64,000 nucleotides of DNA. Origin: Paulinella micropora (lineage: Eukaryota > Cercozoa > Imbricatea > Euglyphida > Paulinellidae). Below are positions 45,681 through 56,965 of this stretch, piece by piece. Position 1 is the first letter of the stretch, and every line of letters begins with the position of its first letter. The DNA lies in assembly GCA_019918135.1 (NCBI GenBank), contig WBZZ01002750.1, positions 17,501 to 81,500 on the forward strand, read 5' to 3'. A program made the translations under genes and the position numbers. The notes under the pieces were generated by a model. It saw only the letters and a list, made by a program, of their open reading frames with translations, was not told the DNA's origin and did no database searches.

Positions 45681-47302
45681 TTATGAACCGGCTGCAACCA
45701 GTTTCAGTGGCAGAGAAGGCACTGTGCTCTTGTCAAGGACGGCCGGCGCGGACATTGGTGCAGACATTCGCGCGGCTGTCGGGGCCACCGTCCGCAGATA
45801 GCCGCTGGCCAACTCAACTTCCGGTCCATGGAGGCAGTAAAGCAACCACCGGACGTAGCCTGACCTTGCAGGCGGCGAACGGGGCGGACACTTGTCCACG
45901 GAACAGGCCGTGCGGGACATGACCGGGAGCGGCGCGCACGCGCTGACAAAAGTGTTGCGGACATCGCACTGATAGAAATACAGATTTGTGCTTTCTTTTT
46001 GGGCGTTTGTGCACAGCAGGTCGATCGTGCCTATCCTGAGCCTGTAGATGTCAATCCTGGCCAAGCGCTTGGCATCGCCGGTCACGACCAGGTGCTTGAT
46101 ATCCACGTAGCCCCGCGCGGGGTCCTCGCCCTGGACGACAAGCCGTTGGGGCGAGGATGGGCCTAGGTCCACGTGCAGGACCCCCGCAATCGTGTCCCTG
46201 ACGTAGACCGAGGCCGTGGTCGACACGTGGTCAAAGCTAACCTGCATCAGGTCAGGTGGTGTTGACGACAGGAAGACCTGCGCCCCGTAGCCATTGGAGT
46301 CGTCATCCCGGCGCGCAAGCGTGACGAGTTTTAAGTGCGGGTTGTCGATTAGTTCAACGGTCAAATGGTCTTGTGCGCTGGGGCTGACAACCGTCAGCAA
46401 CTGCAGGCCCCGGCATGACTGGACACTGACCGTCTCGCTGCTGACCGTCAGGACGCGCGTGTCCCCGAACCTGCAGCTCAAAAACTTCAGCCAGGCCACC
46501 TGGAGCCCGCCCTCCCGTTGCATTTCGGCCTTGGGCAGACGCCAGTTGACGTCGTAAAAGGCTAGGGACGAAGCGAGCGGGGGCCGGAATCGTTGCAACC
46601 AATCCGGCGCCACCACGCCGCCCCTGAACTGGACAATCTGCTTACGCAGCGCGCCCGCGTCGAATTGCATGTTCTCAATCTGGCCGCGAGCGAACATGGC
46701 GACCCGTCGGATTAGGGCCGGGCCGGGCGGTGGGGGTCGGTGATAACGAACACCTTCCATGGCCTGGAAGACCGACTTGGCTAGCGCGGCCACGGGTCTG
46801 CGCGGGGGTTCCCGGAAGGACTCGAGCACCGGCCTCAGGTCCTCCCAGTCAGCTAAACCCCGGATAGCTTCTTGTTTTCCGGCAAAGCTGTGCCAGCCGC
46901 GGATCCTGTGCCGGCAGAGGTCGAGCACCAAACGCAGGTCGCCGTCACAATACCTGAAGAGAACGATTGCCAGCAAGATCTGCAGCATCTCGGGGCTGCT
47001 GCAACAGTCATCGCCCACTGCTACTGGCTCTAATTCATAATAAATCCGCAGCTTAACGTCTGTGGAACGGAGCCGGCTGGCCAAGCCACTGAAGTCGTAC
47101 AGTGTTTCAGTGCGCGACATCAACAGCCTGATCCCCGTTAGGCACACGCAGAACAAGTTGGGCGACCCGTCGAATTTAGCCGGACACCACTTTGAATCGT
47201 TCGCAGCGCGCAGGCATTCTCTTTTCTCCGCCCGGCTCAGTACGTGAGTCCATTCCCACCGGGACAGCGGGGCGGGCAACGCCTGCACCGGCAGCCTGTT
47301 CA
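45681..47302 (-). CDS. Orphan protein with beta-rich repeat-like C-half (540 aa)
   Basis: The start is probably the ATG at 47302 (MNRLPVQALPAPLSRWEWTH), with an alternative Met ten codons upstream. The N-terminal half is helical (FSGLASRLRSTDVKLRIYYE; LAIVLFRYCDGDLRLVLDLC). The C-terminal half alternates short beta-like strands (LTVSSETVSVQSCRGLQLLT; LTVELIDNPHLKLVTLARR; VDIKHLVVTGDAKRLARIDI), resembling irregular LRR or beta-helix proteins. Termination is at TAA, with AATAAA 15 nt downstream. Not assigned to a family. Confidence 0.65.
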
Positions 47303-47333
47303 TCAGGTTTCTTTTTTTTCTTAATAACCCCAC

Positions 47334-47853
47334 GAAAAAAAGGGGCCCGAGAGAGCTAAGCTTTCTCTATGAATTTACTTCTTAAAAAAACAAGCAAAAA
47401 GAAAAGATCGGGGGGACAACAGTGTGTGCGCGAGAACGGTGGGGAGGGGTTGGGGCCAAGGGCAACAAAACAACACTCTCGGGCCGAAACCAACAACACC
47501 CCCTCCTCCTGTGCCTACCTGCGTAACCCATTTCCCTAAATTCCCTCCCGTGCCTACCTGCGTAACCGATTTCCCCAAATTCCCTCCCGTGCCTACCTGC
47601 GTAACCCCATTTCCCTAAATTCCCTCCTGTGCCTACCTGCGTAACCCCATTTTCCTAAATTCCCTCCCGTGCCTACCTGCGTAACCCATTTCCCTTTTAC
47701 CCGCGAAGCGCGCGGGGCTCCTCCGTTTCTCCTCCTTCCGCGCCCCCCCCCCCTCTCTCTCTTGCCCCGCCCTGAGAAAAAAGAGCTCTCCCTTGCTTCC
47801 CGCCCACTAGCAAAAAGAAATTTATTGGAATTTGCGAACAAAACAAAAAAAAA
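47334..47853. promoter_or_regulatory. Divergent intergenic region with minisatellite
   Basis: It lies between the minus gene (start 47302) and the plus gene (47854/47939). It holds a minisatellite (47513-47697), C run 47742-47752 and a CTCTCT run. It has the same type of pyrimidine-rich upstream sequence as other island genes. Confidence 0.4.
47513..47697. repeat. About 39-bp minisatellite, 5 units
   Basis: The unit starts gtgcctacctgcgtaacc, followed by catttccctaaattccctcc. Five copies with point changes, the last truncated. Confidence 0.93.
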
Positions 47854-47938
47854 ATGGCCTCGTCGTCCCCGGGCCCAGCCCCCTCCCCCGTGTGGCTGCT
47901 GGATGGCTGGTGCATAGACACCGCGGCGCGGTCAAATC

Positions 47939-48472
47939 ATGTTGCGGCTCACGCAGGAAGCAGCGCGCGAAGAAGCCAAGCAACAAGCCTGGGTGGTGCT
48001 GTACAACGTAGCCGTCAGGTTCGACCGGCACCTGGAGGTCGCCGACCTGCTGGACTCGATGTGCATGTCTCCTTTGCGGCACGACGACGTCGGGACGCGC
48101 GAAATGGATTGCCCCGTGCTGGAGCAAGGGCTCCGCGACGCGAACGAAGCGCTGCTGCGGGAGGCCTCTCTGGAGGGCCCCCACGTGTACGTGTGGACAC
48201 GAGCGCCGCCACGGGCCGAGTGCGACAGCTGCGTCGTCTCCGTGGGCGACGTGAGCTTCTCGCGCCGTTCTTCGGCGGTGCGGACGTCCCTGTCCGAGCA
48301 CCTGCTAGTGGACAAGGGCTGGGCGCTGCCGCTCGCCGTTTTCCCGCTGCACGTGAGTTCGCGGGGCCGGCTGCGGCAGCTGCTCGGCGCCGACGAGGTG
48401 GTGGCCGACAGCGAGCCGCTGCTGCAGCAGCAGCAGACGGTCGGCGCACGCCCGACCAGCGACGACGGTTAA
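47939..48472 (+). CDS. Orphan protein (about 177-205 aa)
   Basis: The frame from ATG 47939 (MLRLTQEAAREEAKQQAWVV) contains NVAVRFDRHLEVADLLDSM, PVLEQGLRDANEALLREASL and a Q run near the end, stopping at TAA 48470-48472. An upstream ATG at 47854 (MASSSPGPAPSPVWLLDGW) is in another frame, open to about 47935. The two could be one protein broken by a 1-nt shift near 47935. No domain was recognised. Confidence 0.55.
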   Translation: MLRLTQEAAREEAKQQAWVVLYNVAVRFDRHLEVADLLDSMCMSPLRHDDVGTREMDCPVLEQGLRDANEALLREASLEGPHVYVWTRAPPRAECDSCVVSVGDVSFSRRSSAVRTSLSEHLLVDKGWALPLAVFPLHVSSRGRLRQLLGADEVVADSEPLLQQQQTVGARPTSDDG

Positions 48473-48582
48473 GTCCGGCTAATTTTTTCACTCTACATCT
48501 TTTTTTCTTTTAATAGAGAGGGGTTTTGCCAACAAAAAAAACCTTGGTAAAGAACAATTTTACCTGAATAAAGAAAAGAAAC

Positions 48583-49533
48583 TTACACTTTCTGTGTGCG
48601 GTTTCGCTCGTGCACGTAGGGCTTCATGCTTTCATACGACAGCAGTACTAATCTTTCCTGCTTTGGCCTGAGACGGCGCGTAGCCATAAGAAAAGGATGT
48701 GGGAGCGCAATATTTTCGGCCAGGTTGAATTCTGAGCTAAAGACAGTTACAAATCTCGAGACGAGGTCTTCGTCGGAGAAATTAAAAGAACAAACGACCA
48801 GCTTGACCGTGCTAATCTTGCTGATAGCGACTGCAATTGTCTGCCATAGGTCAGCTACTCCCGGTGGCATGGCAAAATTTAGCCAGACTGCTTCGTGTTT
48901 GCTGATTCCAGTTTGTATCCATTTCAGCAACTCTTGTTCTACTTGATCTGCGGTCACCTTTGTTGTTGCTGCTGACTTGAAAGGTGATGTAGTTTTGCCA
49001 AACGTGCATAAAAACCGCGGTCCTGTTGCGGGGCAATCCATGAGGATTTCTATGTATTGGTCCTTTGTTTCTGGCACCACACACAGCTCGTACTGGCGAA
49101 AGAATTGCTGGTCCTGCATCGTCAGGGGCGATCGTCCGTATTTTAGAAAAAGGCCCCGACGGTCGACGACTGTCTTGGGCAAGAGCCGGGACAGCCCTTC
49201 CGAAAGAGGGGCGCCAACGGTACCAGAGAACAGCATGTTATGCGCCGTGAGCAGGAGTCTGGTCTTGATGGCAGGAGGCAACTGTACCTCATGCTCCCCC
49301 CGGACTACTTGGTCCAGTGCCAGGACCCTGACTATGCCCTCCAACTGCTTCGTCGCCACCTCCCGATCTTCCAGGAAAGACGACGGCTTGCAGACCAAGT
49401 CCCACGTGTTGACGGGAAGTTTTAGTAACACTTTGAAGGCCAACTCATTAGGCTTTGCCGAGCACAGCGCCCGCCGGAACTTAGTCCAGCAAGATTCAGG
49501 AGCTCCTTTGGCCACTTGCATTGTGGCCATGCC
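48583..49533 (-). CDS. Orphan protein (about 317 aa), possibly the C-part of a larger gene
   Basis: The frame is open from 49566, with the first ATG at about 49533 (MATMQVAKGAPESCWTKF). It has LPVNTWDLVCKPSSFLEDRE, MQDQQFFRQYELCVVPETKD and ISTVKLVVCSFNFSDEDLVS, and ends TAA at 48583. It overlaps the frame of the large upstream gene by about 110-145 bp in a different phase. It is therefore either a separate overlapping gene or the continuation of that gene after a frameshift near 49560. Confidence 0.6.
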   Translation of the reverse strand, partial: GMATMQVAKGAPESCWTKFRRALCSAKPNELAFKVLLKLPVNTWDLVCKPSSFLEDREVATKQLEGIVRVLALDQVVRGEHEVQLPPAIKTRLLLTAHNMLFSGTVGAPLSEGLSRLLPKTVVDRRGLFLKYGRSPLTMQDQQFFRQYELCVVPETKDQYIEILMDCPATGPRFLCTFGKTTSPFKSAATTKVTADQVEQELLKWIQTGISKHEAVWLNFAMPPGVADLWQTIAVAISKISTVKLVVCSFNFSDEDLVSRFVTVFSSEFNLAENIALPHPFLMATRRLRPKQERLVLLSYESMKPYVHERNRTQKV

Positions 49534-49569
49534 CTGCCAGCGCCATACCAGTACGGCTGTTGGCACTCT

Positions 49570-52400
49570 TCCTGGGCGGCGGCGTTGCGGGAGATGTTTA
49601 TCGAAGGTACTAGCGCGTACGTGTAGCCCTTAGGAATCTTCTTCAGCTGTTCGAGGAGAAAGCCGCGCTTTCCGGCCGCAGCCGTGCCGGGTACAACTTT
49701 CGACGGAACAGCTGGCTTGGTTATGCGCGCTTTCCCCCGTTTCTTGCTCCGTCGCTTTCCCAAGGCTTTGCGCGCGTCTTCGATCTCCTGCCTCTTCGTT
49801 GCCAAGGCCTCCTTTTGCTGCTCCACAAGAGTGACGCTCTCTAGCAAGGCTTCCAGATGCAGCTTCGAAGCATCGTCGGGTGCGTTTTTTGCAGCAGCTT
49901 CTATGACCCGTCTGATGTTATTGTCGACCGTTGCTGGGTTGCTCAGCAAACGAGCCGTTGCTTTATGGAACTCTGCTTTCAGATTGATGTCCTTTTCCAG
50001 TTCGAGTACATGAACCTCACCATCCGGCAATTTAACTGCACGTGCCGTATTCACCGCATTCAGCAATGTTTTTTCTGCGTCATCTACCAGGGCTTCTGTT
50101 TCTTCTGCCTCTACTACCAACCCCTCGAGCACCTGGACCGCGTCTTCTTGGGCTGCTGCGTCGTCTGGAACCACGTCAAGTACCTGTTGGCCTTCTTCTG
50201 TTTCCAAACCCTGCGTCGTCGCGCCTTCTTCTTCTTGGACTGCTGCCTCGTCTGGATTCGCGTCGTCAGGTATCCCTTCGCCTTTGTTCGACGAGGAGCG
50301 TTTTCTGCGCACTTTCTTGCTTTTCCTGGGCTTTGCTTTGCCCAAGGCCTTCAGCTCTTTGTCGACAGCCTGTAGCGTCTCTGCGGTTTCGTGCAATGCT
50401 CGAAGAAAAAGAATTATGGCATCTCCCAATTCCCTAAATGTCATCTTTGATTGGAGATTTTCTGTACCGTTTACAAGATGGCCAATGAAATGTTCGAAAT
50501 TCTCCTCGAATTCTGTGAGTTTATTCTCGTCCTGCGATGGTCGCGCTGTGCCCCCATCAAATTCGATTATAAAATCGTACACTTCTCCCAGATCGATTTC
50601 CCCTCCCGAAGAAGGATCTACAATTTTACCATCCGGCCTTGGAATTTTACGAGCGTTTTCAATCGCCGTTTGGAGTGCCTTTCGTACCGCTTCTAGGTTG
50701 GCTAGTGCCTGTCGTCTATCTGTTTCCAAATTCTGGCGCTTCTGGAACGTGGTGGGTTGGCTACTGGTTGCCTTGGATGGAACCGAGTTGGTTGTGTTTT
50801 GGTCCTCCCCATTCAACGAAATATTCTCGTCGTGGGGCATACCCTCAACTTGGTCGTAGGTCTCATAATCCCCGGCCGCTGCTGGATCCGGTAGAATCGG
50901 CGTTGCGCCGTTATAGCGCTGGGGAAACATCGAGAGCTGCTCTCTATTACCGAGATTAGATAATGAAACAACAATGCTTGCGTCGTCTTGCTTTAGCGCG
51001 GCGTCGGCAAGAATGGTTTGCGGATGGCCGGATTTCTCCTGTGGAACCGCGACACGTGCAGGTTGTTTCGCACTGGTGGTTTTGCTAGTACTTGGCGCAC
51101 TACTAGGGCTTTGGCGTGCTGGCGATGCGCGCGGTGCCTGTTGTACTGGAACCGCGACACTTGCAGGCTGTTCCACTCTGGTGGTTTTGCTAGTACTTGG
51201 CGCACTACTAGGACTTCGGCGTGCTGGCGATGCGCGCTGTGCCTGTTGTACTGGAACCGCGACACTTGCAGGCTGTTCCGCACTGATGGTTTTGCTAGTA
51301 CTTGGCGCAGGAGGGCTTCGGCGTGCTGGCGATGCGCGCTGTGCCTGTTGTACTGAAAGAGCGGTCGATGAGGCAGCCGCGTGCGTGGCCTGCTGTTTGG
51401 CACTGGGGGTTGACGCAGGAATTAAAGATAGAAGAACAGAGTTTCTGTCCATGCTTGGACTGTTTGTGCGAGGCAATGATTTTCCAGAACTGTTTGGGCT
51501 TGGATTCTTTTGGTCTCCGTCGTCGTCTTGGCCTTCGTCGTCGTCTTGGCCGTCTTGGTCTTCGTCGTCTTCTTCGCCGTCTTGGTCTTCGTCGTCTTCT
51601 TCGCCGTCTTGGCCTTCTTCTTCGCCGTCTTGGCCTTCGTCTATTCCGCCAGCGTCTTGCTCATTTGGTTTGGCAATGGGGTTTTGCTCCCAGCCGCTTG
51701 ATGACGGGTATTGGCCCCGTGCAGAATCGCCCGTCTGCGCGAACGTTACGGCTTTTTTGGTCGGCGCGTTTGCCAGCGACGATAACGGTGAACATGATAT
51801 CGGGGATTGGCTGGTTTTGAGCTCTCCTACCAGCGACGAAAACCTTGAAAATGATATCGGGGGTTGGCTGTTTTTGAGCTCTGCTACCTGCGGTCCTGGT
51901 TCTAGCAAGGGCCACCTCAACGACGGAGTGTTCGTGGCAATCCAGAACACGTTGTACAAAAACATGTTCCAATCGTGGCGCTGGACTTGCCTTTCTTTAT
52001 AAATTGCTATATCGTCTGCTTCGGTTTGTCCTTCCCTGTCTGCACAGAGCCCGTAGACCAACGCGTAGGCCAGCGCTCCTCTGAACGTTGCCGGGATCGT
52101 CGTTTCATCTTTGAGTATGTCTTCCTCAATCACTTCGACCTGGTCTCGCACAAGATCTCTGACGTACCGTTGCATGGCAACAATATCACTGGTTTTAAAT
52201 ATGGCAGAGACCTGCAGTTTTGCTAGAGCAGTTACAGCTTGCTCGTTTCTCTTGTTTGTCCACACCGCAACGAGATCTTTCCAATAACCCATCAATATAA
52301 TGGTCACAATTAACGCCGACATATCGGTTCTCACCAAATAGCCAATGGAAAATTTACACGGGCCCGCATATTTCGTTGCTTGCCATAATTCTCCTGCTTT
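49570..52400 (-). CDS. Large acidic, repeat-containing coiled-coil protein
   Basis: About 940 aa. A possible membrane segment is near the start (SALIVTIILMGYWKDL). Next is a strongly acidic run (EGQDGEEDDEDQ units, 51695-51510), then three repeats of about 40 aa (VAVPVQQAQRASPARRSP, 51395-51010). The second half is charged and helical (VRKALQTAIENARKIP; EALLESVTLVEQQKEALATK), with basic clusters KPRKSKKVRRKRSSS and GKRRSKKRGKARITK that look like nuclear localisation signals. The frame stays open to 49422. The upstream 52395-53019 piece joins it at a run of six A, suggesting one gene with a frameshift. No named family. Confidence 0.65.
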
Positions 52401-53019
52401 TTTCTGACGCTGCCGCCACTTCCTGTGCCTCCGTTCCGAAATCCCAAATGCCCCTGATGAGCTTATCTTCTTCTTTTGGTTGTTTTTTACTTCTCTCTGC
52501 CGCCAAATGAAACCACCGACGCCGAAAATAAAGGTACTGAGCATTCAATGTAGCCACCAATGTTCCTAGGCGTGTGGGGGCTTTTTCGATCGGGCCGAGG
52601 TTTTCCCAAACGTAAAGATCTTTGAGACCCGCCTGTTCTTTGCAAGTTAGGACACACGACTCAACGTCGGCGTGGTCCCAAGCAACGTTTGGTGCTAAGT
52701 CCGCAAACCTTATCAAAGTCGCGCTGAAGTCAAACATAGTAGTGTCACCTTTGGCATCCGAGAATAAAGTCGTAACAAATTGTGGCAGCCTGTCTGTTTT
52801 GTAGTCGCCCGTTGGTATTTTTCGTATTGGAAAAGCGTGTGGTACGGTTTTTTGGTAAAGATAAGCTGCGACCTCTCGCTGGATCTTTGGCTTGGGACGA
52901 ACGACGACGAGAGTAGATTTCGGCTGGCTTTTGTTTTGGTGGTCATCAACTTTGTTAGCATCGTTCACGATGTTGTTTTCACCGCTGGGGTCAGCCTTGC
53001 CGTCTGCCATGACACGCAC
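52395..53019 (-). CDS. N-terminal part of the large acidic-protein gene
   Basis: The frame opens at 53019; the first ATG begins MADGKADPSGENNIVNDANK at about 53011. It continues with VVRPKPKIQREVAAYLYQKT, FSATLIRFADLAPNVAWDHA and VENLGPIEK-like text, up to AAASEKSRRI. At the A6 run 52400-52395 the reading shifts into the downstream large frame. Alone it would end at 52354 (ICGPV). Confidence 0.6.
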
Positions 53020-53279
53020 TTTTTAAAATGCTTATTTAGTCTGAATCCAAGTCCGTGTTTTTTTAAAGCAAGGCTTGCACTCTTTTCCTTGTCTTTTAAA
53101 GTAAAAGACCACAACACAAAAAGAAAAGAACAAAAACAGGAGGGCGGGAGTGGGAACGGAGGTTTTGGGGGGGGGGGCAGGGAAGGGGAGAGGGGGGGGG
53201 AATGTGTCCTGGGGGCGAAGGAGCGAGAAGGAGGAGAGTGCGGGGGGGGGGGGGGGGAGGGGAGGGAGGAAAGGCACAA
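53020..53279. promoter_or_regulatory. Right island border, G-rich upstream region
   Basis: G runs at 53167-53177, 53193-53201 and 53241-53258 (C runs in the sense of the leftward gene). This matches the upstream regions of other island genes and reaches the SINE2 junction at 53280. Confidence 0.4.
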
Positions 53280-53358
53280 TTGGTGTGGAGACTTTCCTTA
53301 TGGAATGGAGGACTAGATTCACATGGCCTTTTGGCTCAGCAATTGGCAGGAGATACAC

Positions 53359-53361
<3 letters not shown>
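53280..53361 (+). mobile_element. SINE2 repeat, 3' half
   Basis: From ttggtgtggagactttcc to gagatacacta it matches the second half of the intact units at 55124-55301 and 55371-55545 (two substitutions), followed by the usual (ATT)n tail. It complements the half unit at 29684-29779 exactly. Confidence 0.92.
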
Positions 53362-53392
<31 letters not shown>

Positions 53393-53665
53393 GGACACAG
53401 TGATAGCCCAGTGGTCAAGTTCTACCATTTGGGCCCTGTCACCAGTTCGATTCCCGTCGGTGCCACCAGTATTTTCATTGAACATACCGGTCCGTTTGGA
53501 CCAGTATTTTCATTGAACATACCGGTCCGTCTGGAGTGTTGGAACTGCCCTTGCGGGGGTGTCATTAGAGCTTATCGTCAATTCTTCGTACTCCCCTCAC
53601 GGGTGAGACGATGGAGGCGCATGTGCAGAAATGCATCAGCCATTGACAGAGAAGCACTATTATTA

Positions 53666-53722
<57 letters not shown>

Positions 53723-54006
53723 TGGACACCGTGATAGCACAGTGGTCAAGTTCTACCATCTGGGCCCTGTCGCCAGTTGGATTCCCGTCGGTGCCACCAG
53801 TATTTTCATTGAACATACCGATCCGTCTGGACCAGTATTTTCATTGAACATACCGGCCCGTCTGGAAGTGTTGGAACTGCCCTTGCGGGGGTGTCATTAG
53901 AGCTTATCGTCAATTCTTCGTACTCCCCTCACGGGTAAGACGATGGAGGCGCATGTGCAGAAATGCATCAGCCATTGACAGAGAAGCACTATTATTATTA
54001 TTATTA

Positions 54007-54040
<34 letters not shown>

Positions 54041-54312
54041 TTTTGGACACCGTGATAGCCCAGTGGTCAAGTTCTACCATCTGGGCCCTGTCGCCAGTTC
54101 GATCCCCGTCGGTGCCACCAGTATTTTCATTGAACATACCTGTCTATTTCTGAACCAGTATTTTCATTGAACATACCGGCCCGTCTGGAAGTGTTGGAAC
54201 TGCCCTTGCGGGGGTGTCATTAGAGCTTATCGTCAATTCTTCGTACTCCCCTCACGGGTGAGACGATGGAGGCGCATGTGCAGAAATGCATCAGCCATTG
54301 ACAGAGAAGCAC

Positions 54313-54397
<85 letters not shown>

Positions 54398-54665
54398 GGA
54401 CACCGTGATAGCCCAGTGGTCAAGTTCTACCATCTGGGCCCTGTCGCCAGTTCGATTCCCGTCGGTGCCACCAGTATTTTCATTGAACATACCGGTCTAT
54501 TTCTGCACCAGTATTTTCATTGAACATACCGGCCCGTCTGGAAGTGTTGGAACTGCCCTTGCGGGGGTGTCATTAGAGCTTATCGTCAATTCTTCGTACT
54601 CCCCTCACGGGTGAGACGATGGAGGCGCATGTGCAGAAATGCATCAGCCATTGACAGAGAAGCAC

Positions 54666-54735
<70 letters not shown>

Positions 54736-55298
54736 GAGGAGCATGTACAGATTTGCATCAGCCATTGATAGAGAAGCACTATTATTAAAATTATTATGAT
54801 TATTATGATTATTATTATTATTATTATTATTTGGACACCGTGATAGCCCAGTGGTCAAGTTCTACCATCTGGGCCCTGTCGCCAGTTCGATTCCCGTCGG
54901 TGCCACCAGTATTTTCATTGAACATACCGGTCTATTTCTGGACCAGTATTTTCATTGAACATACCGGCCCGTCTGGAAGTGTTGGAACTGCCCTTGCGGG
55001 GGTGTCATTAGAGCTTATCGTCAATTCTTCGTACTCCCCTCACGGGTGAGACGATGGAGGCGCATGTGCAGAAATGCATCAGCCATTGACAGAGAAGCAC
55101 TATTATTATTATTATTATTATTATGAGGGAGTACATAGGCCATCGGTCCTTTCCATGGGCTGATTGGTATAAAGCTCCTAGAGTAATGTTCTATGCCGTC
55201 ACTTCCTTTATTCCACCGATTGGTGTGGAGACTTTCCTTATGGAATGGAGGACTGGATGCACATGGCCTTTTGGCTCAGCAATTGGCAGGAGATACAC

Positions 55299-55372
<74 letters not shown>

Positions 55373-55544
55373 GGGAGTACATAGGCCATCGGTCCTTTCC
55401 ATGGGCTGATTGGTATAAAGCTCCTAGATTAATGTTCTATGCCGTCACTTCCTTTATTCCACCGATTGGTGTGGAGACTTTCCTTATGGAATGGAGGACT
55501 GGATGCACATGGCCTTTTGGCTCAGCAATTGGCAGGAGATACAC

Positions 55545-55600
<56 letters not shown>

Positions 55601-55648
55601 GAGGCACATGTCCAGGATCTGGATCTGATGCTATAGTCTGAGGAAGCA

Positions 55649-55706
<58 letters not shown>

Positions 55707-55959
55707 GCCCAGTGGTCAAGTTCTACCATCTGGGCCCTGTCGCCAGTTCGATTCCCGTCGGTGCCACCAGTATTTTCATTGAACATACCGGTCCGTTTGG
55801 ACCAGTATTTTCATTGAACATACCGGCCCGTCTGGAAGTGTTGGAACTGCCCTTGCGGGGGTGTCATTAGAGCTTATCGTCAATTCTTCGTACTCCCCTC
55901 ACGGGTGAGACGATGGAGGCGCATGTGCAGAAATGCATCAGCCATTGACAGAGAAGCAC

Positions 55960-56016
<57 letters not shown>

Positions 56017-56493
56017 GGACACCGTGATAGCCCAGTGGTCAAGTTCTACCATCTGGGCCCTGTCGCCAGTTCGATTCCCGTCGGTGCCACCAGTATTTTC
56101 ATTGAACATACCGGTCTATTTCTGGACCAGTATTTTCATTGAACATACCGGCCCGTCTGGAAGTGTTGGAACTGCCCCTTGCGGGGGTGTGATTAGAGCT
56201 TATCGTCAATTCTTCGTACTCCCCTCACGGGTGAGACGATGGAGGCGCATGTGCAGAAATGCATCAGCCATTGACAGAGAAGCACTATTATTATTATTAT
56301 TATCATTATTATTATTTCGATTCCCGTCGGTGCCACCAGTATTTTCATTGAACATACCGGTCCGTCTGGAAGTGTCGGAACTGCCCGTGCGGGGGTGTCA
56401 TTAGAGCCTATCGTCAATTCTTCGTACTCCCCTCACGGGTGAGACGATGGAGGCGCATGTGCAGATTTGCATCAGCCATTGACAGAGAAGCAC

Positions 56494-56524
<31 letters not shown>

Positions 56525-56965
56525 TACCATCTGGGCCCTGTCGCCAGTTCGATTCCCGTCGGTGCCACCAGTATTTTCATTGAACATACCGCTCCGTCTG
56601 GACCAGTATTTTCATTGAACATACCGGTCCGTCTGGAAGTGTTGGAACTGCCCTTGCGGGGGTGTCATTAGAGCTTATCGTCAATTCTTCGTACTCCCCT
56701 CACGGGTGAGACGATGGAGGCGCATGTGCAGATTTGCATCAGCCATTGACAGAGAAGCACTATTATTATTATTATTATTATTATTATTTCGATTCCCGTC
56801 GGTGCCACCAGTATTTTCATTGAACATACCGGTCCGTCTGGATGTGTCGGAACTGCCCATGCGGGGGTGTCATTAGAGCCTATCGTCAATTCTTCGTACT
56901 CCCCTCACGGGTGAGACGATGGAGGCGCATGTGCAGATTTGCATCAGTCATTGACAGAGAAGCAC

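Larger units (their letters stand above)
29780..53279. mobile_element. 23.5-kb gene-dense island inserted in SINE2
   Basis: Eleven or so gene units on both strands, mostly uninterrupted by introns, with short intergenic regions rich in poly-C/G and CT tracts. Left and right edges split a SINE2 unit at the same nucleotide, so this is an insertion with at most 1 bp (A) of target duplication. The edges are not inverted repeats of each other. No transposase, integrase, DNA polymerase, capsid protein or packaging ATPase was recognised. It could be an integrated DNA-virus fragment, a giant mobile element or a transferred host segment. The sequence alone does not decide. Confidence 0.7.

Noticed and set aside
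29780..53279. Assigning the island to a named giant-virus or transposon group
   Set aside because: No capsid, polymerase, helicase, ATPase, integrase or transposase motif could be recognised, so a group name would be a guess.
53393..53470. Functional tRNA genes in the SINE heads
   Set aside because: A- and B-box-like sequences are present, but acceptor and T-stem pairing is imperfect and the sequence continues into a SINE body. Treated as SINE heads.
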